Source of the DNA: Desulfoluna sp. | Lineage (GTDB): Bacteria > Desulfobacterota > Desulfobacteria > Desulfobacterales > Desulfolunaceae | Direction: 5' to 3' | Assembly (NCBI RefSeq): GCF_030145185.1 | Contig: NZ_JAQYWB010000046.1 | Location: forward strand, 1 to 50,378 | Length of the DNA: 50,378 bases | Shown here: in pieces, positions 18,399-27,155 of the stretch | How positions within the stretch are numbered: the first letter of the stretch is position 1 | How the letters are laid out: each line of letters begins with the position of its first letter | Position numbers and translations under genes: made by a program | The notes under the pieces: model-generated | Told to the model about the DNA's origin: nothing | The model's database searches: none | Seen by the model: only the letters and a program-made list of their open reading frames with translations

Positions 18399-18611
18399 GT
18401 GGCGCCTGTCGGGAATCCCGGGCTGAGGAAGCGATACCGGGGGGTGGCGTCGTTTTTTTAGGGGCCGGGTGCTGAAAAACAATCTTTGTGAGTATACTCC
18501 CTTTGGCTCAAATGTGGAAGGGTTGTGGCGGCAGGCCCCGGCGATGGGAGGCTTTTCCCGTGGGCGCGGGCCACCGTTTGGGAGGCCGCTGAGTCCGACG
18601 GGCAGGCTGAA

Positions 18612-19823
18612 TCAGATGGGCAGGCTGTGGCTCCAGGAGAGGGTGTCGATGATGATTTCTCCGATGCGTTTCTCCGGAAGATGGATGGCCTGGGCCGCAT
18701 GGGTCATCTCCGCCCAGTGCCCCTGCTCAAAGGATTGGGCAAAGTGGAGAAAGGGGGCCAGGGGGCCGGATCCCTCGGTGAGGGCGGAGACGGTGGCCGG
18801 GGAGAGGGGCAGGTGGGCCAGCACCTCGTCCATGGGGCGCTGTAAAATGGCGTCGATCAGGGAGAAGATGCCCAGAGTGAACAGCTCCGAGGGCTCGGTG
18901 GTCAGGGAGGCGCTTTGACCGGCCAGCTCGCACAGGCGCCCGCGTATGGCGGAGACCCGGAGCAGCTCTGTCGGGGCCTGGGAGGCGATCTTGCTCATGA
19001 CGATGAGGCCGATGAGGCGTCGGATTTCGTCTACCCCCAGCATCCGCAGGGCCTCTTTGAGGGAGGCGACCGGGACTCGCATTCCGAACCATGCGCTGTT
19101 GAGGTGGGAGAGGAGCTTGTAGACGATGGCCACGTCTTTGACCACCAGCTGTTCAATGGTCTCCATATCGACCTCGGGGTGACTCATCTCCGCCACCAGC
19201 TGGAGCAGGGTGAGGCTCGCGGCGGGAATCTCTTTGCCCGAGATGATCTCAGGGCGACAGAAAAAGTAACCCTGGAAGAGCGAAAACCCCATCTCTTGGG
19301 CACGGGTGAACATCGCCTCGGTTTCCACCTTCTCCGCCAGGAGGGTGATGCCCCGCTTCCGGGCGGTGGTGGCCAGTGTTTCGGCTCTGTCCAGAGGGGT
19401 GTCGATGAGATCCACCTTGATGATGTCGGCCACGTCGAGCAGGGGGCTGGAGTCGGCATTCAGGACGAAATCATCCAGCGCCACCATGTACCCCTGGGCT
19501 CGTGCAGAGGCGAGCGCCCGCATCACCTCGGGGGTGGCGGGTACGGTCTCCAGAACTTCGATGACGGTCTGTTTCCAGGGGAAAAGATTGGGGATTCCAG
19601 TGCTTATCAGCTTTTCAGTGAAGTTGATAAAGGCGTACTTTCCGTTTGTTAAGGTGTCGATGCCTATGGTAAAGAAGCTGCTGGAGAGGAGCTGAGAGGT
19701 GGCCGTGTCTCCGTCTACATTATCGGGCATGGCATTGTACGGACCGTTTCGAAAGAGAAGCTCATAACCGTAGACCTGCTTTTGGGTGTCGAAGATCGGT
19801 TGCCGTGCAATGTGGGTATCCAT
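18612..19823 (-). CDS. EAL-like/HDOD signalling protein (YuxH family)
   Basis: A 403-aa cytosolic protein. Residues 1-200 are an EAL-type fold starting IARQPIFDTQKQVYGYELLFR, where the metal-binding EAL motif is replaced by ELL; LDDFVLN and LAEKVETEAMF are retained. Residues about 200-400 are an HDOD domain (SLKEALRMLGVDEIRRLIGL). Proteins of this layout generally lack phosphodiesterase activity and act as c-di-GMP binders or protein-interaction modules in motility and stress signalling. The ATG at 19823 has AGGAG 6 nt upstream. It is monocistronic, without partner genes. Confidence 0.92.
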   Translation of the reverse strand: MDTHIARQPIFDTQKQVYGYELLFRNGPYNAMPDNVDGDTATSQLLSSSFFTIGIDTLTNGKYAFINFTEKLISTGIPNLFPWKQTVIEVLETVPATPEVMRALASARAQGYMVALDDFVLNADSSPLLDVADIIKVDLIDTPLDRAETLATTARKRGITLLAEKVETEAMFTRAQEMGFSLFQGYFFCRPEIISGKEIPAASLTLLQLVAEMSHPEVDMETIEQLVVKDVAIVYKLLSHLNSAWFGMRVPVASLKEALRMLGVDEIRRLIGLIVMSKIASQAPTELLRVSAIRGRLCELAGQSASLTTEPSELFTLGIFSLIDAILQRPMDEVLAHLPLSPATVSALTEGSGPLAPFLHFAQSFEQGHWAEMTHAAQAIHLPEKRIGEIIIDTLSWSHSLPI

Positions 19824-20029
19824 CCGTTACTCCTGGATTATAGCCGTTCCCGATGTGCCGGGTTCGGCGTGGAGAGGGGCCTTCTGACGTGAAGGAAGGT
19901 CCAAAGTACGGAGTATAGGGAAATGGCTCGGGGTGGTCAAAAGAAAAGAGACGATCATCAACAATCATGATGGGTTGCTGAAGAAGGAACAGTTGCAGAA
20001 AAATGAGTCGGATCAAAGAGAATTCAAAG

Positions 20030-20779
20030 ATGAAAATAGGGGTGCTGGTTTCCGGTGGGGGGTCCAATCTCCAGGCGATTATGGACGCCGTGTCCGTGGG
20101 AGTTCTGGACGTGGAGATCGTCTGCGTGGGCGCGGACAACTCTGGGGCGGGGGGGCTAAACCGCGCTGAAAAGGCAGGGATTCCTACCTTTGTGACCGAT
20201 TACAGTGCCCATTTTGCCCGCTGGAAAGAGGGGGTTCCCGCGCCGGATGATTTCTCCCTGGAGGCTGTGGCAGACCGGCAGAGCCTGATGAAAGGCGCGG
20301 CGCCGGCCGCCCTGAAAGGCTTTCTTGAAAAGCGGGCCATCGCAGAAGCGGATCTTTTGGCCCAGCTGGCTCCGTACAAGCTGGACCTTCTCGTGCTGGC
20401 CGGGTTTATGAGGGTGTTTACCCCCTATTTTATCGACGGTTTTACCACCGGCTCCGATCTTCCCCGGATCATGAACATTCACCCCGCCCTTCTTCCGGCC
20501 TTTCCAGGGACCGATGGATACGGCGACACCTTCCGTTACGGGTGCAAAGTGGGCGGCTGTACCGTGCATTTCGTGGACTATGGCGAAGATTCCGGTCCCA
20601 TCATCGGCCAGAGCAGCTTTCCCATTCTTCCCGGAGACGATCTGGATGCCGTGAAGGAGAAAGGGCTCGCCGAAGAGTGGCGCCTCTTCCCCGAATGCAT
20701 TCGCCTGTATGCCGAAGGCCGCCTTAAGGTGGTGGAGCACCAGGGCACGCGCGTGGTGGAGATCCTGCCTGCCGGGTAA
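20030..20779 (+). CDS. purN: Phosphoribosylglycinamide formyltransferase, extended form
   Basis: A 249-aa enzyme transferring a formyl group from 10-formyl-THF to GAR in purine synthesis. It has the N-terminal phosphate-binding VSGGGSNLQAI, the catalytic NIHPALLPAFPG (Asn and His) and the catalytic Asp in HFVDYGEDSGPII. It is about 35 residues longer than E. coli PurN, through an insertion near residues 60-110 (APDDFSLEAVADRQ and following). The start at 20030 begins directly with the first beta strand; an ATG at 20003 in the same frame is equally possible, as neither has a strong ribosome-binding site. It is followed by a strong bidirectional terminator. Confidence 0.9.
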   Translation: MKIGVLVSGGGSNLQAIMDAVSVGVLDVEIVCVGADNSGAGGLNRAEKAGIPTFVTDYSAHFARWKEGVPAPDDFSLEAVADRQSLMKGAAPAALKGFLEKRAIAEADLLAQLAPYKLDLLVLAGFMRVFTPYFIDGFTTGSDLPRIMNIHPALLPAFPGTDGYGDTFRYGCKVGGCTVHFVDYGEDSGPIIGQSSFPILPGDDLDAVKEKGLAEEWRLFPECIRLYAEGRLKVVEHQGTRVVEILPAG

Positions 20780-20806
20780 CGCCTGTGTGTTTCTTCTTAC
20801 AAAAAT

Positions 20807-20850
20807 AAACCGGGCCATGGAAGCGTTGCTTCCATGGCCCGGTTTTTGTG
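20807..20850. terminator. Bidirectional terminator between purN and the TraB-family gene
   Basis: A perfect 18-bp stem (20807-20824 with 20828-20845) with a 3-nt loop. T5 follows on the plus strand and TTTATTTTT on the minus strand, so it serves both convergent genes. Confidence 0.93.
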
Positions 20851-20930
20851 TTTTTTAGTCCTGTCGGGGCGGCATCACATCGCTCTGGCCCTTGGCGATG
20901 GGCGTGAGCAGAGGCCCTTGTTTTGATTTC

Positions 20931-22109
20931 TTACCCGTGAAGGATCCGGGCCATCATGGGCAGGGCCACGGCAGTGCCCAGGGTGCTGCCGAGGTTGGTA
21001 AAGACCACGACGAGGAGGACGCGGGTTACCTTGTTGTGCCAGAAGCCTCGCACGGAGAGGATATCGTCACCGAGTGTTTCGAAGTCCATGACCTTGGGCT
21101 TGCTCACAAAGGCCTCCACCAGGCCCGAGACCCAGCCTGCGGCGATCATGGGGTTCAGGGAGGTCAAAGGGGCGGCTAAGACGGCTGAGATGATGGTGGC
21201 GGGATGACCAAAGGCGATGATGGCTCCGATACCGGCAAGGATTCCGTTGGCGGCGATCCACCAGCCCATCATGCCTGCACCGGCCTCGGCACCGCCTGTG
21301 AAGAATCCGTAGACGATAAACGCGGTGACCATCAGGGGCAGGCCCCATTTAATGATCTTTCCGGTCTTTCCCGGCGGGGGAACCTGATCGAGCTCGGAGG
21401 TGTCGATGGTGTCGTCAAAATAGCGCAGGATGCCGGCGAGGTGTCCGGCCCCCACGACGGCCAGGACTTTTTCGCCCCCTGCGTGGCGGATTTTGTGGGC
21501 GAGGTAGCGGTCCCGTTCATCGATGAGGATTTCTCGAAGGGCCGGGTGGGATTTGCCCACATCTTCTAACACGCTCTCCAGCATATCCTGATTTTTCAGC
21601 TTTTCGATCTCCTCTTCTTCGATCTCGTCCGCGCTGCCCACAGAGAGGAGCATCTGAAAGAGCAGGGACATCTTTTTGAAGAATCCCATGGAGTTCCAGG
21701 CTCTGGAGAGGGTGGTCTGGACGTTTCGGTCGGCAAGCACCAGCGTGGCTCCGATTTCGTCCGCTTTGGCCACCGCACGGATCATCTCTTCGCCGGGTCG
21801 GATATCGAACTTTGCGGCCACTTTTTTTTGAAAGGAGGCCAAAAGCAGGTTGGCAAGCAGGAGGAAGGCCTTCTTTTCACGGATCACCTTGATGATGTCC
21901 ATGTTGCGCCAGCTGTCGCTGTCGGTCATGGATTGGTAACGTGCCTGGCAGAGCTCCACGCAGACGGTGTCCGGGGTCTCTTCTTGAATCATGTGTTCCA
22001 CCAGCTCGGCGCTTTCCCGGGATACGTGGGCGGTGCCGATGATGATGTATTCCTGGCCGTCACGCGTCAGGCGTTTGACCATCTCTGTGTTGATTTCCGT
22101 TGATTCCAT
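20931..22109 (-). CDS. TraB/GumN-family membrane protein
   Basis: A 392-aa protein with a TraB-type domain (1-235) carrying the conserved GTAHVSRES, VCVELCQARY and VVGAGHLAGI motifs, followed by about four or five transmembrane helices (250-390). The TraB family includes Enterococcus pheromone-shutdown proteins and related putative metalloproteases of the EreA/ChaN-like clan; the biochemical role in bacteria like this one is not established. No good ribosome-binding site precedes the ATG at 22109. It lies 40 nt behind a TPR lipoprotein gene on the same strand, so the two are likely one operon driven from 23117-23145, and it ends at a strong terminator. Confidence 0.88.
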   Translation of the reverse strand: MESTEINTEMVKRLTRDGQEYIIIGTAHVSRESAELVEHMIQEETPDTVCVELCQARYQSMTDSDSWRNMDIIKVIREKKAFLLLANLLLASFQKKVAAKFDIRPGEEMIRAVAKADEIGATLVLADRNVQTTLSRAWNSMGFFKKMSLLFQMLLSVGSADEIEEEEIEKLKNQDMLESVLEDVGKSHPALREILIDERDRYLAHKIRHAGGEKVLAVVGAGHLAGILRYFDDTIDTSELDQVPPPGKTGKIIKWGLPLMVTAFIVYGFFTGGAEAGAGMMGWWIAANGILAGIGAIIAFGHPATIISAVLAAPLTSLNPMIAAGWVSGLVEAFVSKPKVMDFETLGDDILSVRGFWHNKVTRVLLVVVFTNLGSTLGTAVALPMMARILHG

Positions 22110-22149
22110 AGGTTTTAAGGTGTCCGTTTTGATGTCTTGGGATATCGGG

Positions 22150-23094
22150 TCAGTCGCAAGGCGCGGCGAAACTGTCTCCGTGGGTCCAACGCTCTATAAA
22201 ATAGCCGGAGACAGACAAGGGCGCTGCCTCTGTGTTTCCGGTGAGTTCGATGACTAATTCCTGCAGCACCTTCTGTTCGCCCGTGGCTCCCAGGAGCGTG
22301 GTAATCCGCAGGGCTCGTTCCAGGTGCCAGATCGCTTCGTCTTTTCGATCCATGGCCGCAAGGCAGCGTCCCATCTCTCGAAGATCCGTCGCCATCAGGT
22401 GAAGGGCGCCCCGTTTTCGGTCCACGTCCAGGGCCTTTGAAAATTCGGCGAGGGCCTCTTCGTGGTGTGTGAGGGCAAAAAAGCTTCGGCCCAGGGTAAA
22501 ATGAAGGGACGCCGCAAGGGAGGCTTCAGGGGCCCCTATTGTCGTCTTCAGGTCCAGGAGAAGGGCCAGGGCTCCTGTGGCATCGCCCCTGTGCAGCATG
22601 AGGCTGGCACGGGTGATGGTGCTCTGCGGCCAGGTGATCTGGCCTTCGGTTGCCAGGGTGTCGGCCTGGTTCAGGGACGCTTCCGCCTTGTCCGGGGTTC
22701 CGTCCGCGAGATAGGCCGTGGCGATGTTTGTCAGCACCCTGATGTTGCCTTGAAGGTTGTTCATTCGGGTGTGAATGGCCTGTGCTTCACGATAGTATGC
22801 AAGGGCGTCTGCACGTTTGCCTTCCCCTGTATAAAGGGTGCCGATGTTGTTGTAACAGGTGGCCAGGGCTTCCGGGGCGTCGGCGAGGGTGAACAGCTCC
22901 ACCGCCGTGAAATAATATTTGATGGCTCCCGTGTTGCATCCCTTTGTTGCGGACCGGTCTCCCTTTGTGAGGGCCTGAGCCCCCTCTTCGTAGAAATGGT
23001 TTGTGGTGACCGGTGTTTTTCCACCGGCGGCACAGGCAGAGCATCCGACGAGGAACGCAATCGATGCGAACAGCGCAAGGGGTTTCATGGGCAT
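22150..23094 (-). CDS. TPR-repeat lipoprotein
   Basis: A 314-aa protein with a lipoprotein signal (FASIAFLVGC, lipidated Cys18) and at least five tetratricopeptide-like repeats over about 30-270, for example ALATCYNNIGTLYTGEGKR and EALAEFSKALDVDRKRG. Such repeats scaffold protein complexes, here in the periplasm or at a membrane surface. The ATG at 23094 is fixed by GGAGGTGA immediately upstream; a second ATG at 23088 is less well spaced. A promoter 16-50 nt upstream would give a very short leader. The downstream TraB-family gene suggests a shared function, which is unknown. Confidence 0.85.
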   Translation of the reverse strand: MPMKPLALFASIAFLVGCSACAAGGKTPVTTNHFYEEGAQALTKGDRSATKGCNTGAIKYYFTAVELFTLADAPEALATCYNNIGTLYTGEGKRADALAYYREAQAIHTRMNNLQGNIRVLTNIATAYLADGTPDKAEASLNQADTLATEGQITWPQSTITRASLMLHRGDATGALALLLDLKTTIGAPEASLAASLHFTLGRSFFALTHHEEALAEFSKALDVDRKRGALHLMATDLREMGRCLAAMDRKDEAIWHLERALRITTLLGATGEQKVLQELVIELTGNTEAAPLSVSGYFIERWTHGDSFAAPCD

Positions 23095-23116
23095 GTCACC
23101 TCCTGAAAAACGCATG

Positions 23117-23145
23117 AATATAGGCCGTCTTTTCAGGCTTATCAA
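23117..23145 (-). promoter_or_regulatory. Promoter of the TPR lipoprotein-TraB operon
   Basis: On the minus strand TTGATA (23140-23145), 17 nt, TATATT (23117-23122). Initiation near 23110 gives a leader of about 16 nt that is mostly ribosome-binding site. The remaining 340 bp to yedF (23146-23484) shows no gene. Confidence 0.7.
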
Positions 23146-23484
23146 GGACGGTTGTGTGATATATACACCTATCAATTTGCCCCTGTCACCAAAAAACTCT
23201 GAAGGGCCGTATGGCAAGAATCCTATGGAAAGGCGGGTTTGTATCGATAAAAACAATTGGACAGGTTTCGGTGCGGTGGCGTTTATTTGAAAAATGTCGG
23301 GTCTCCAACCCGGGTTTTGGCTTTGAGGTGCTTGCCTTGGCTGGAACCCCCTGGGTCTGGGCCGGCATCTGACAGGTTTGAATAAGATATCAGGTTGGCA
23401 TGATTCCCCTGTGAAAAGGCGTACCGGAACTGGGTGATGTATCGCCTGTGGAACCCGGTTTTTTTAGCAGTCAGAAGGATAAAT

Positions 23485-24078
23485 ATGAAAGAACTCGATT
23501 TTAAAGGGCTTTCGTGCCCTCAGCCCGTGATTCGGACCAAGGCGTACCTGGAAGAGACGGCCGATTGCCTTCAGCTTGCCGTGGTGTTGGATAATCAGGC
23601 GGCGGCGGAGAATGTGACCCGCTTTTTGGAAGGCCAGGGGTTTGTCGTTGCGGTGAAAGAAGAGGGGGCGCTTTACCGGCTTTGCGGGCAGCGCACCGAC
23701 GCCCAAAGCTTGCCTGCTGCAGGCGAGAGTCAGGGGGCCGCCGGTTCCGTGGTGCTGATGATTACCCACAGCACGATTGGGACCGGGGATCTGGAACTCG
23801 GCAGGAAGCTGATGCTGAATTTTTTAAAGACCTTGCCTGAGATGGGCGACAGCCTCTGGCGCATCATGCTGGTAAACGATGGGGTCAAGCTGGTCTGCCG
23901 TGACACCGATACCCTGGCAGAGTTCAAGGCGTTGGAGAAACAAGGCGTCAGCCTTCTGGTCTGTGGCACCTGCCTGGAACATTTCGGGTTGATGGCGGAA
24001 AAGGGCGCGGGTCAGACCACCAACATGCTCGATATTGTCACCAGCCTTCAGGTGGCGGACAAGGTGATCAATATCTGA
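23485..24078 (+). CDS. yedF: YedF: TusA-like plus DsrE-like sulfur/selenium relay protein
   Basis: A 197-aa two-domain protein. Residues 1-75 are a TusA/SirA fold with the conserved CPxP motif (GLSCPQPVIRTK); residues about 90-197 are a DsrE/YchN-like fold with LMITHSTIGTGDLELG and Cys residues in LLVCGTCLEHFG. This architecture is the selenium-metabolism protein YedF, proposed to carry activated sulfur or selenium on its cysteines. The ATG at 23485 has AGGA 5 nt upstream; the 17-codon upstream extension is not conserved-looking. No selD or selA is adjacent, so a selenium role is by family only. A hairpin terminator follows. Confidence 0.9.
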   Translation: MKELDFKGLSCPQPVIRTKAYLEETADCLQLAVVLDNQAAAENVTRFLEGQGFVVAVKEEGALYRLCGQRTDAQSLPAAGESQGAAGSVVLMITHSTIGTGDLELGRKLMLNFLKTLPEMGDSLWRIMLVNDGVKLVCRDTDTLAEFKALEKQGVSLLVCGTCLEHFGLMAEKGAGQTTNMLDIVTSLQVADKVINI

Positions 24079-24123
24079 TTCGCCTGCGATGCGAGGCTTC
24101 TTTATTTTGGGTGTGTCCTTTTT

Positions 24124-24162
24124 TCATGGGCGTGGCGTGAGCCACGCCCATGATTTGTTTTG
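24124..24162 (+). terminator. Terminator after yedF
   Basis: A 13-bp stem (24124-24136 with 24141-24153, GC-rich TCATGGGCGTGGC arm), a GTGA loop and then TTTGTTTT. Confidence 0.75.
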
Positions 24163-24189
24163 ACCCTGTGAAAAAGGTTCTGGTATAAT
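24160..24189 (+). promoter_or_regulatory. Promoter of the HPt gene
   Basis: TTGACC (24160-24165), 18 nt, then perfect TATAAT (24184-24189). It starts within the end of the preceding terminator and leaves a leader of about 90 nt. Confidence 0.7.
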
Positions 24190-24284
24190 TTTTTATTCGT
24201 AACGGCCCTGTGAGGCAGGTGTTTTTTGTGACCGGAACGCTCTGACCTCCAGGTCAACCCGTCATGACAAGGAACTCAATCACT

Positions 24285-24647
24285 ATGGTAGATATGGTAC
24301 GTATCTCTGAAGAGGCCCCCATCAATGTTGACGAGTTGATGGAAATTATGGGTGAGGATCGGGAGTTGGTCCGCGATTGCCTGGCCGATTTTGTCGGTGA
24401 ATTTGAGGGGATGATGGGGGCCATCCGTGATGCGGCGGGTATAGGGGATGGCGAGTCCCTGGAACAAGCCGCCCACGCCTTGAAAGGGAGTTTGACCTAC
24501 CTTGCCGCCAAGCCTGCGGCCGAAGCGGCCTCCAAACTTGAAAAATCCGGGCGAAATAAGACCTTTCTGACCCTCGAGGCGGACTTGGCCTCTCTGGAAC
24601 GGGAGTGTGGAAAGCTGGGGGCCTTTATCAAAGGCTTTTCGCCCTGA
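24285..24647 (+). CDS. Stand-alone HPt phosphotransfer protein
   Basis: A 120-aa single HPt domain: an all-helical protein with the phospho-acceptor motif QAAHALKGSL (His64) and a helical hairpin around it. HPt proteins shuttle phosphoryl groups between receiver domains of hybrid kinases and response regulators; no hybrid kinase lies next to it, so the partners are elsewhere. The start is uncertain: ATG at 24285 with AAGGA 11 nt upstream, or the ATG at 24264 (127 aa) without a clear site, or 24294. It has its own promoter at 24160-24189 and is monocistronic. Confidence 0.82.
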   Translation: MVDMVRISEEAPINVDELMEIMGEDRELVRDCLADFVGEFEGMMGAIRDAAGIGDGESLEQAAHALKGSLTYLAAKPAAEAASKLEKSGRNKTFLTLEADLASLERECGKLGAFIKGFSP

Positions 24648-24763
24648 TTTTTGGGTCGGGTGTTTTGACAGGCGTTCAAAAAGGTCGTTATTTTAAGGGC
24701 TGTATTGCCGCAAGGCTTTGAAATTAATATTTTTTGTTCTGATTTTGGCCGAAGGCAGACAGC

Positions 24764-24792
24764 TTTACAAACAGGGGATGCTGTGACATAAC
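24764..24792 (+). promoter_or_regulatory. Candidate recN promoter with ACAG-N6-CTGT dyad
   Basis: TTTACA (24764-24769), 17 nt, CATAAC (24787-24792). Between them ACAG (24771-24774) and CTGT (24781-24784) form a small inverted repeat that could bind a repressor. It is not the canonical LexA box. Confidence 0.35.
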
Positions 24793-24867
24793 ATACCGAC
24801 GCGCTACGCCTGTGCGCGCTGCTGTGTTTTATGGACACCACGTCAACTTTGGGGGAAGGCATCGCCC

Positions 24868-26577
24868 ATGCTCACAGATCTTTCCATTCGACATTTTGCC
24901 ATCATCGATGATCTCTCCATCTCTTTTTCTGAGGGCCTGACGGTCCTGAGCGGGGAGACTGGCGCGGGAAAATCGATTATCATCAATGCATTAAATTTAC
25001 TTCTTGGCGGACGGGCCTCGGCGGCCCTTGTGCGCACCGGAGAATCTTCCGCCGAAGTCGAGGGGCGTTTTTCCGTTCCGGACGGGAGTGACACCTCAGA
25101 GATCTTATCCGCCATGGGGCACGATCCCGCCGAGGGGCTTCTCGTGCGCCGGGTCATCTCCTCCACGGATCGCCATCGCGTGTATATTAACGGCCGGCTG
25201 GCCACCATGCAGCTCCTGGCCGAGCTCACGGAAAACCTGGCCAGCATCTCCGGCCAGCATGCCCATCAGGCCCTGCTGAAAGAAGAGCTCCACCTTCTTT
25301 TCCTGGATCGCTTTGCGGGGTTGATTCCCTTGCGCGACAAGGTGGGCAAAGCCTTCCACGCCCTGGCCCCTCTCCTTGAGACACGTCGAAAAAAAGAGGC
25401 CTTGAAAAAACGGCAGAAAGAGCAGGAAGAGCTCCTTCGGTTTCAAAAAGAGGAGCTGGATGCCGCTGCCCTTGAGGCCGATGAGGATGCCTTTCTTGAG
25501 GCGGAGCGCCTGCGTCTGAAAAATGCGGAGACGCTTCTGCGCACCGCAAATGATGGGGTGGCAACCCTTTATACGGCGGAAGGGGCGGTTTACGAGCGTG
25601 TGACCCAGCTGAAAAAAGAGCTGGAGAAGGGAGCCGGCGCCGATGGCGGCATGGCCCCTCTTCTCTCCGAAGCCGAAGAGCTCTGCTATCAGGTGGAGGA
25701 TCTGTCCCGCAATCTTCAGCAGTATCGCGATGGGATCACCGTGGATGAACGGGCCCTGGATGCTGTGGAGGAGCGTCTTGATTTTGTCAACAAACTCAAG
25801 CGAAAGTACGTGGGAGCCTCCGCCGATCTTTCGGCGCTTCTGGATCGCCAACGGGCCATCGACGACGAGCTGGCCTCCCTGGAGACCCTTGAGGTGGAGA
25901 TGGAGGGGCTGGATGCGGCCATTTTGCAGGCCCGAGAAGCGCTTCATGCCCAGTGCGTTCGCCTCTCTGATAAGAGAAAGAAGGCCGCCGTGACCCTCTC
26001 CTCTCTTGTGGAGAAGGAGCTGAAAAACCTGGAGATGCCCCGCGCCCAATTCCATGTGGCCGTTGCGCCCCTGGGGGCCGAGTCCGGCTCCACGGCGGAA
26101 GGCCCCGCAGGGGCTCGCCTGGGGGAGGCCGGTATGGACCGGGCGGTGTTTATGATCGCTCCCAACGTGGGGGAGACGGAAAAACCCCTGACAAAGATCG
26201 CCTCGGGCGGTGAGCTTTCCCGCGTGGTGCTGGCGGTGAAGACCATCCTTGCCGAAGGAGACGCCGTGGGTACGGTGGTCTTCGACGAGGTGGACGCCGG
26301 AATTGGCGGCGGGGTGGCCGAAGTGGTGGGCATGAAGATCAAAGAGATTTCACATCACCATCAGGTGCTCTGCATCACCCACCTTCCCCAGATCGCCAAG
26401 TTCGGAACCCATCATTACCGCATTGAAAAACAGGTAGTCAAGGGGCGCACCTGCACCTCCATCACCCCCCTCTCCGACGAGGGCCGTGTGGCTGAAATGG
26501 CTCGGATGCTCGGTGGGGTCGAGGTGACTCGGGCTACCCTGGATCACGCCCGTGAGATGCTGGAAAACGCGGGGTAA
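24868..26577 (+). CDS. recN: DNA repair protein RecN
   Basis: A 569-aa SMC-like ATPase acting in double-strand-break repair. Walker A is SGETGAGKSIII near residue 30; a long coiled-coil region (about 150-370) separates it from the ABC signature region KIASGGELSRVVLAVK and Walker B VVFDEVDAGIGGG. The length is normal for the family (about 550). The ATG at 24868 is preceded by GGGGGAAGG 8 nt upstream. In many bacteria recN is SOS-induced; here a candidate promoter with a small dyad lies about 80-100 nt upstream. A weak hairpin with T6 follows at 26585-26615. Confidence 0.96.
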   Translation: MLTDLSIRHFAIIDDLSISFSEGLTVLSGETGAGKSIIINALNLLLGGRASAALVRTGESSAEVEGRFSVPDGSDTSEILSAMGHDPAEGLLVRRVISSTDRHRVYINGRLATMQLLAELTENLASISGQHAHQALLKEELHLLFLDRFAGLIPLRDKVGKAFHALAPLLETRRKKEALKKRQKEQEELLRFQKEELDAAALEADEDAFLEAERLRLKNAETLLRTANDGVATLYTAEGAVYERVTQLKKELEKGAGADGGMAPLLSEAEELCYQVEDLSRNLQQYRDGITVDERALDAVEERLDFVNKLKRKYVGASADLSALLDRQRAIDDELASLETLEVEMEGLDAAILQAREALHAQCVRLSDKRKKAAVTLSSLVEKELKNLEMPRAQFHVAVAPLGAESGSTAEGPAGARLGEAGMDRAVFMIAPNVGETEKPLTKIASGGELSRVVLAVKTILAEGDAVGTVVFDEVDAGIGGGVAEVVGMKIKEISHHHQVLCITHLPQIAKFGTHHYRIEKQVVKGRTCTSITPLSDEGRVAEMARMLGGVEVTRATLDHAREMLENAG

Positions 26578-26584
26578 AAAAAGC

Positions 26585-26615
26585 CTCCGGCGGCCCTGCC
26601 GGGGATCCATTTTTT
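26585..26615 (+). terminator. Probable terminator after recN
   Basis: A 7-bp GC stem (26585-26591 with 26598-26604, one T-G pair), then ATCCATTTTTT. Only 7 nt past the stop codon. Confidence 0.5.
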
Positions 26616-26775
26616 GCCAGCGTGTATGAGCTGGGTTTGATAAACAGGTTTCTGTGGTCGGGCAGGTGACAGTTGTAATCATATGAAAAAATGAGCGCAT
26701 GGGGTCTGGCGGGCTTTTCCTGGCTGCCGGAGGCAAAACGAGATGCGATCGCTCTGTGTCCCGGTCCTCCCGGCC

Positions 26776-26803
26776 TTGACAACAGGCGAAAAGTGCAGAT
26801 AAT
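26776..26803 (+). promoter_or_regulatory. Promoter of the fmdB-like gene
   Basis: Perfect TTGACA (26776-26781), 16 nt, GATAAT (26798-26803); TAATAT at 18-nt spacing is an alternative -10. The rest of 26616-26906 holds no gene. Confidence 0.6.
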
Positions 26804-26906
26804 ATACGGAACTGACGGCAAATTTAAACCCGCCCTGTGCGGGATGATTTTGGATACGACCTGCGGCGGTGCCGTGGTTTCATGATGAAAAAGGCAGGGA
26901 GATTTT

Positions 26907-27155
26907 ATGCCCATTTACGAATTTAAGTGCAGCAAGTGTGAAGAGTTTTTTGAACTGCTCGTCATGGGTAAAAAGGACGAGGAGGAGTTGAAGTGTCCCA
27001 AGTGCGGTTCCCAGACTTTTGAACGGGTCATCAGCACCATGAACATCAAGATGGGCGCCTCTTCCGGCGGAAACCCCTCCAGCCAGCCTGGGATCCAGAA
27101 ACGTAAATGTTCCAGTGGCACGTGTTCCACCTACACCCTGGGAGGCCAGGATTAA
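26907..27155 (+). CDS. FmdB-family zinc-ribbon protein
   Basis: An 82-aa protein starting MPIYEFKCSKC, with a second CPKCG about 20 residues later, giving a C-x2-C...C-x2-C zinc ribbon. The tail is Ser/Gly-rich with two further Cys. This is the FmdB/CxxC_CxxC_SSSS putative regulatory family, ubiquitous in Desulfobacterota and of unproven function. GGGAG lies 5 nt before the ATG. Its TAA stop (27153-27155) is part of the left terminal inverted repeat of the element at 27152-27404, so the element inserted at or generated the gene end. Confidence 0.92.
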   Translation: MPIYEFKCSKCEEFFELLVMGKKDEEELKCPKCGSQTFERVISTMNIKMGASSGGNPSSQPGIQKRKCSSGTCSTYTLGGQD

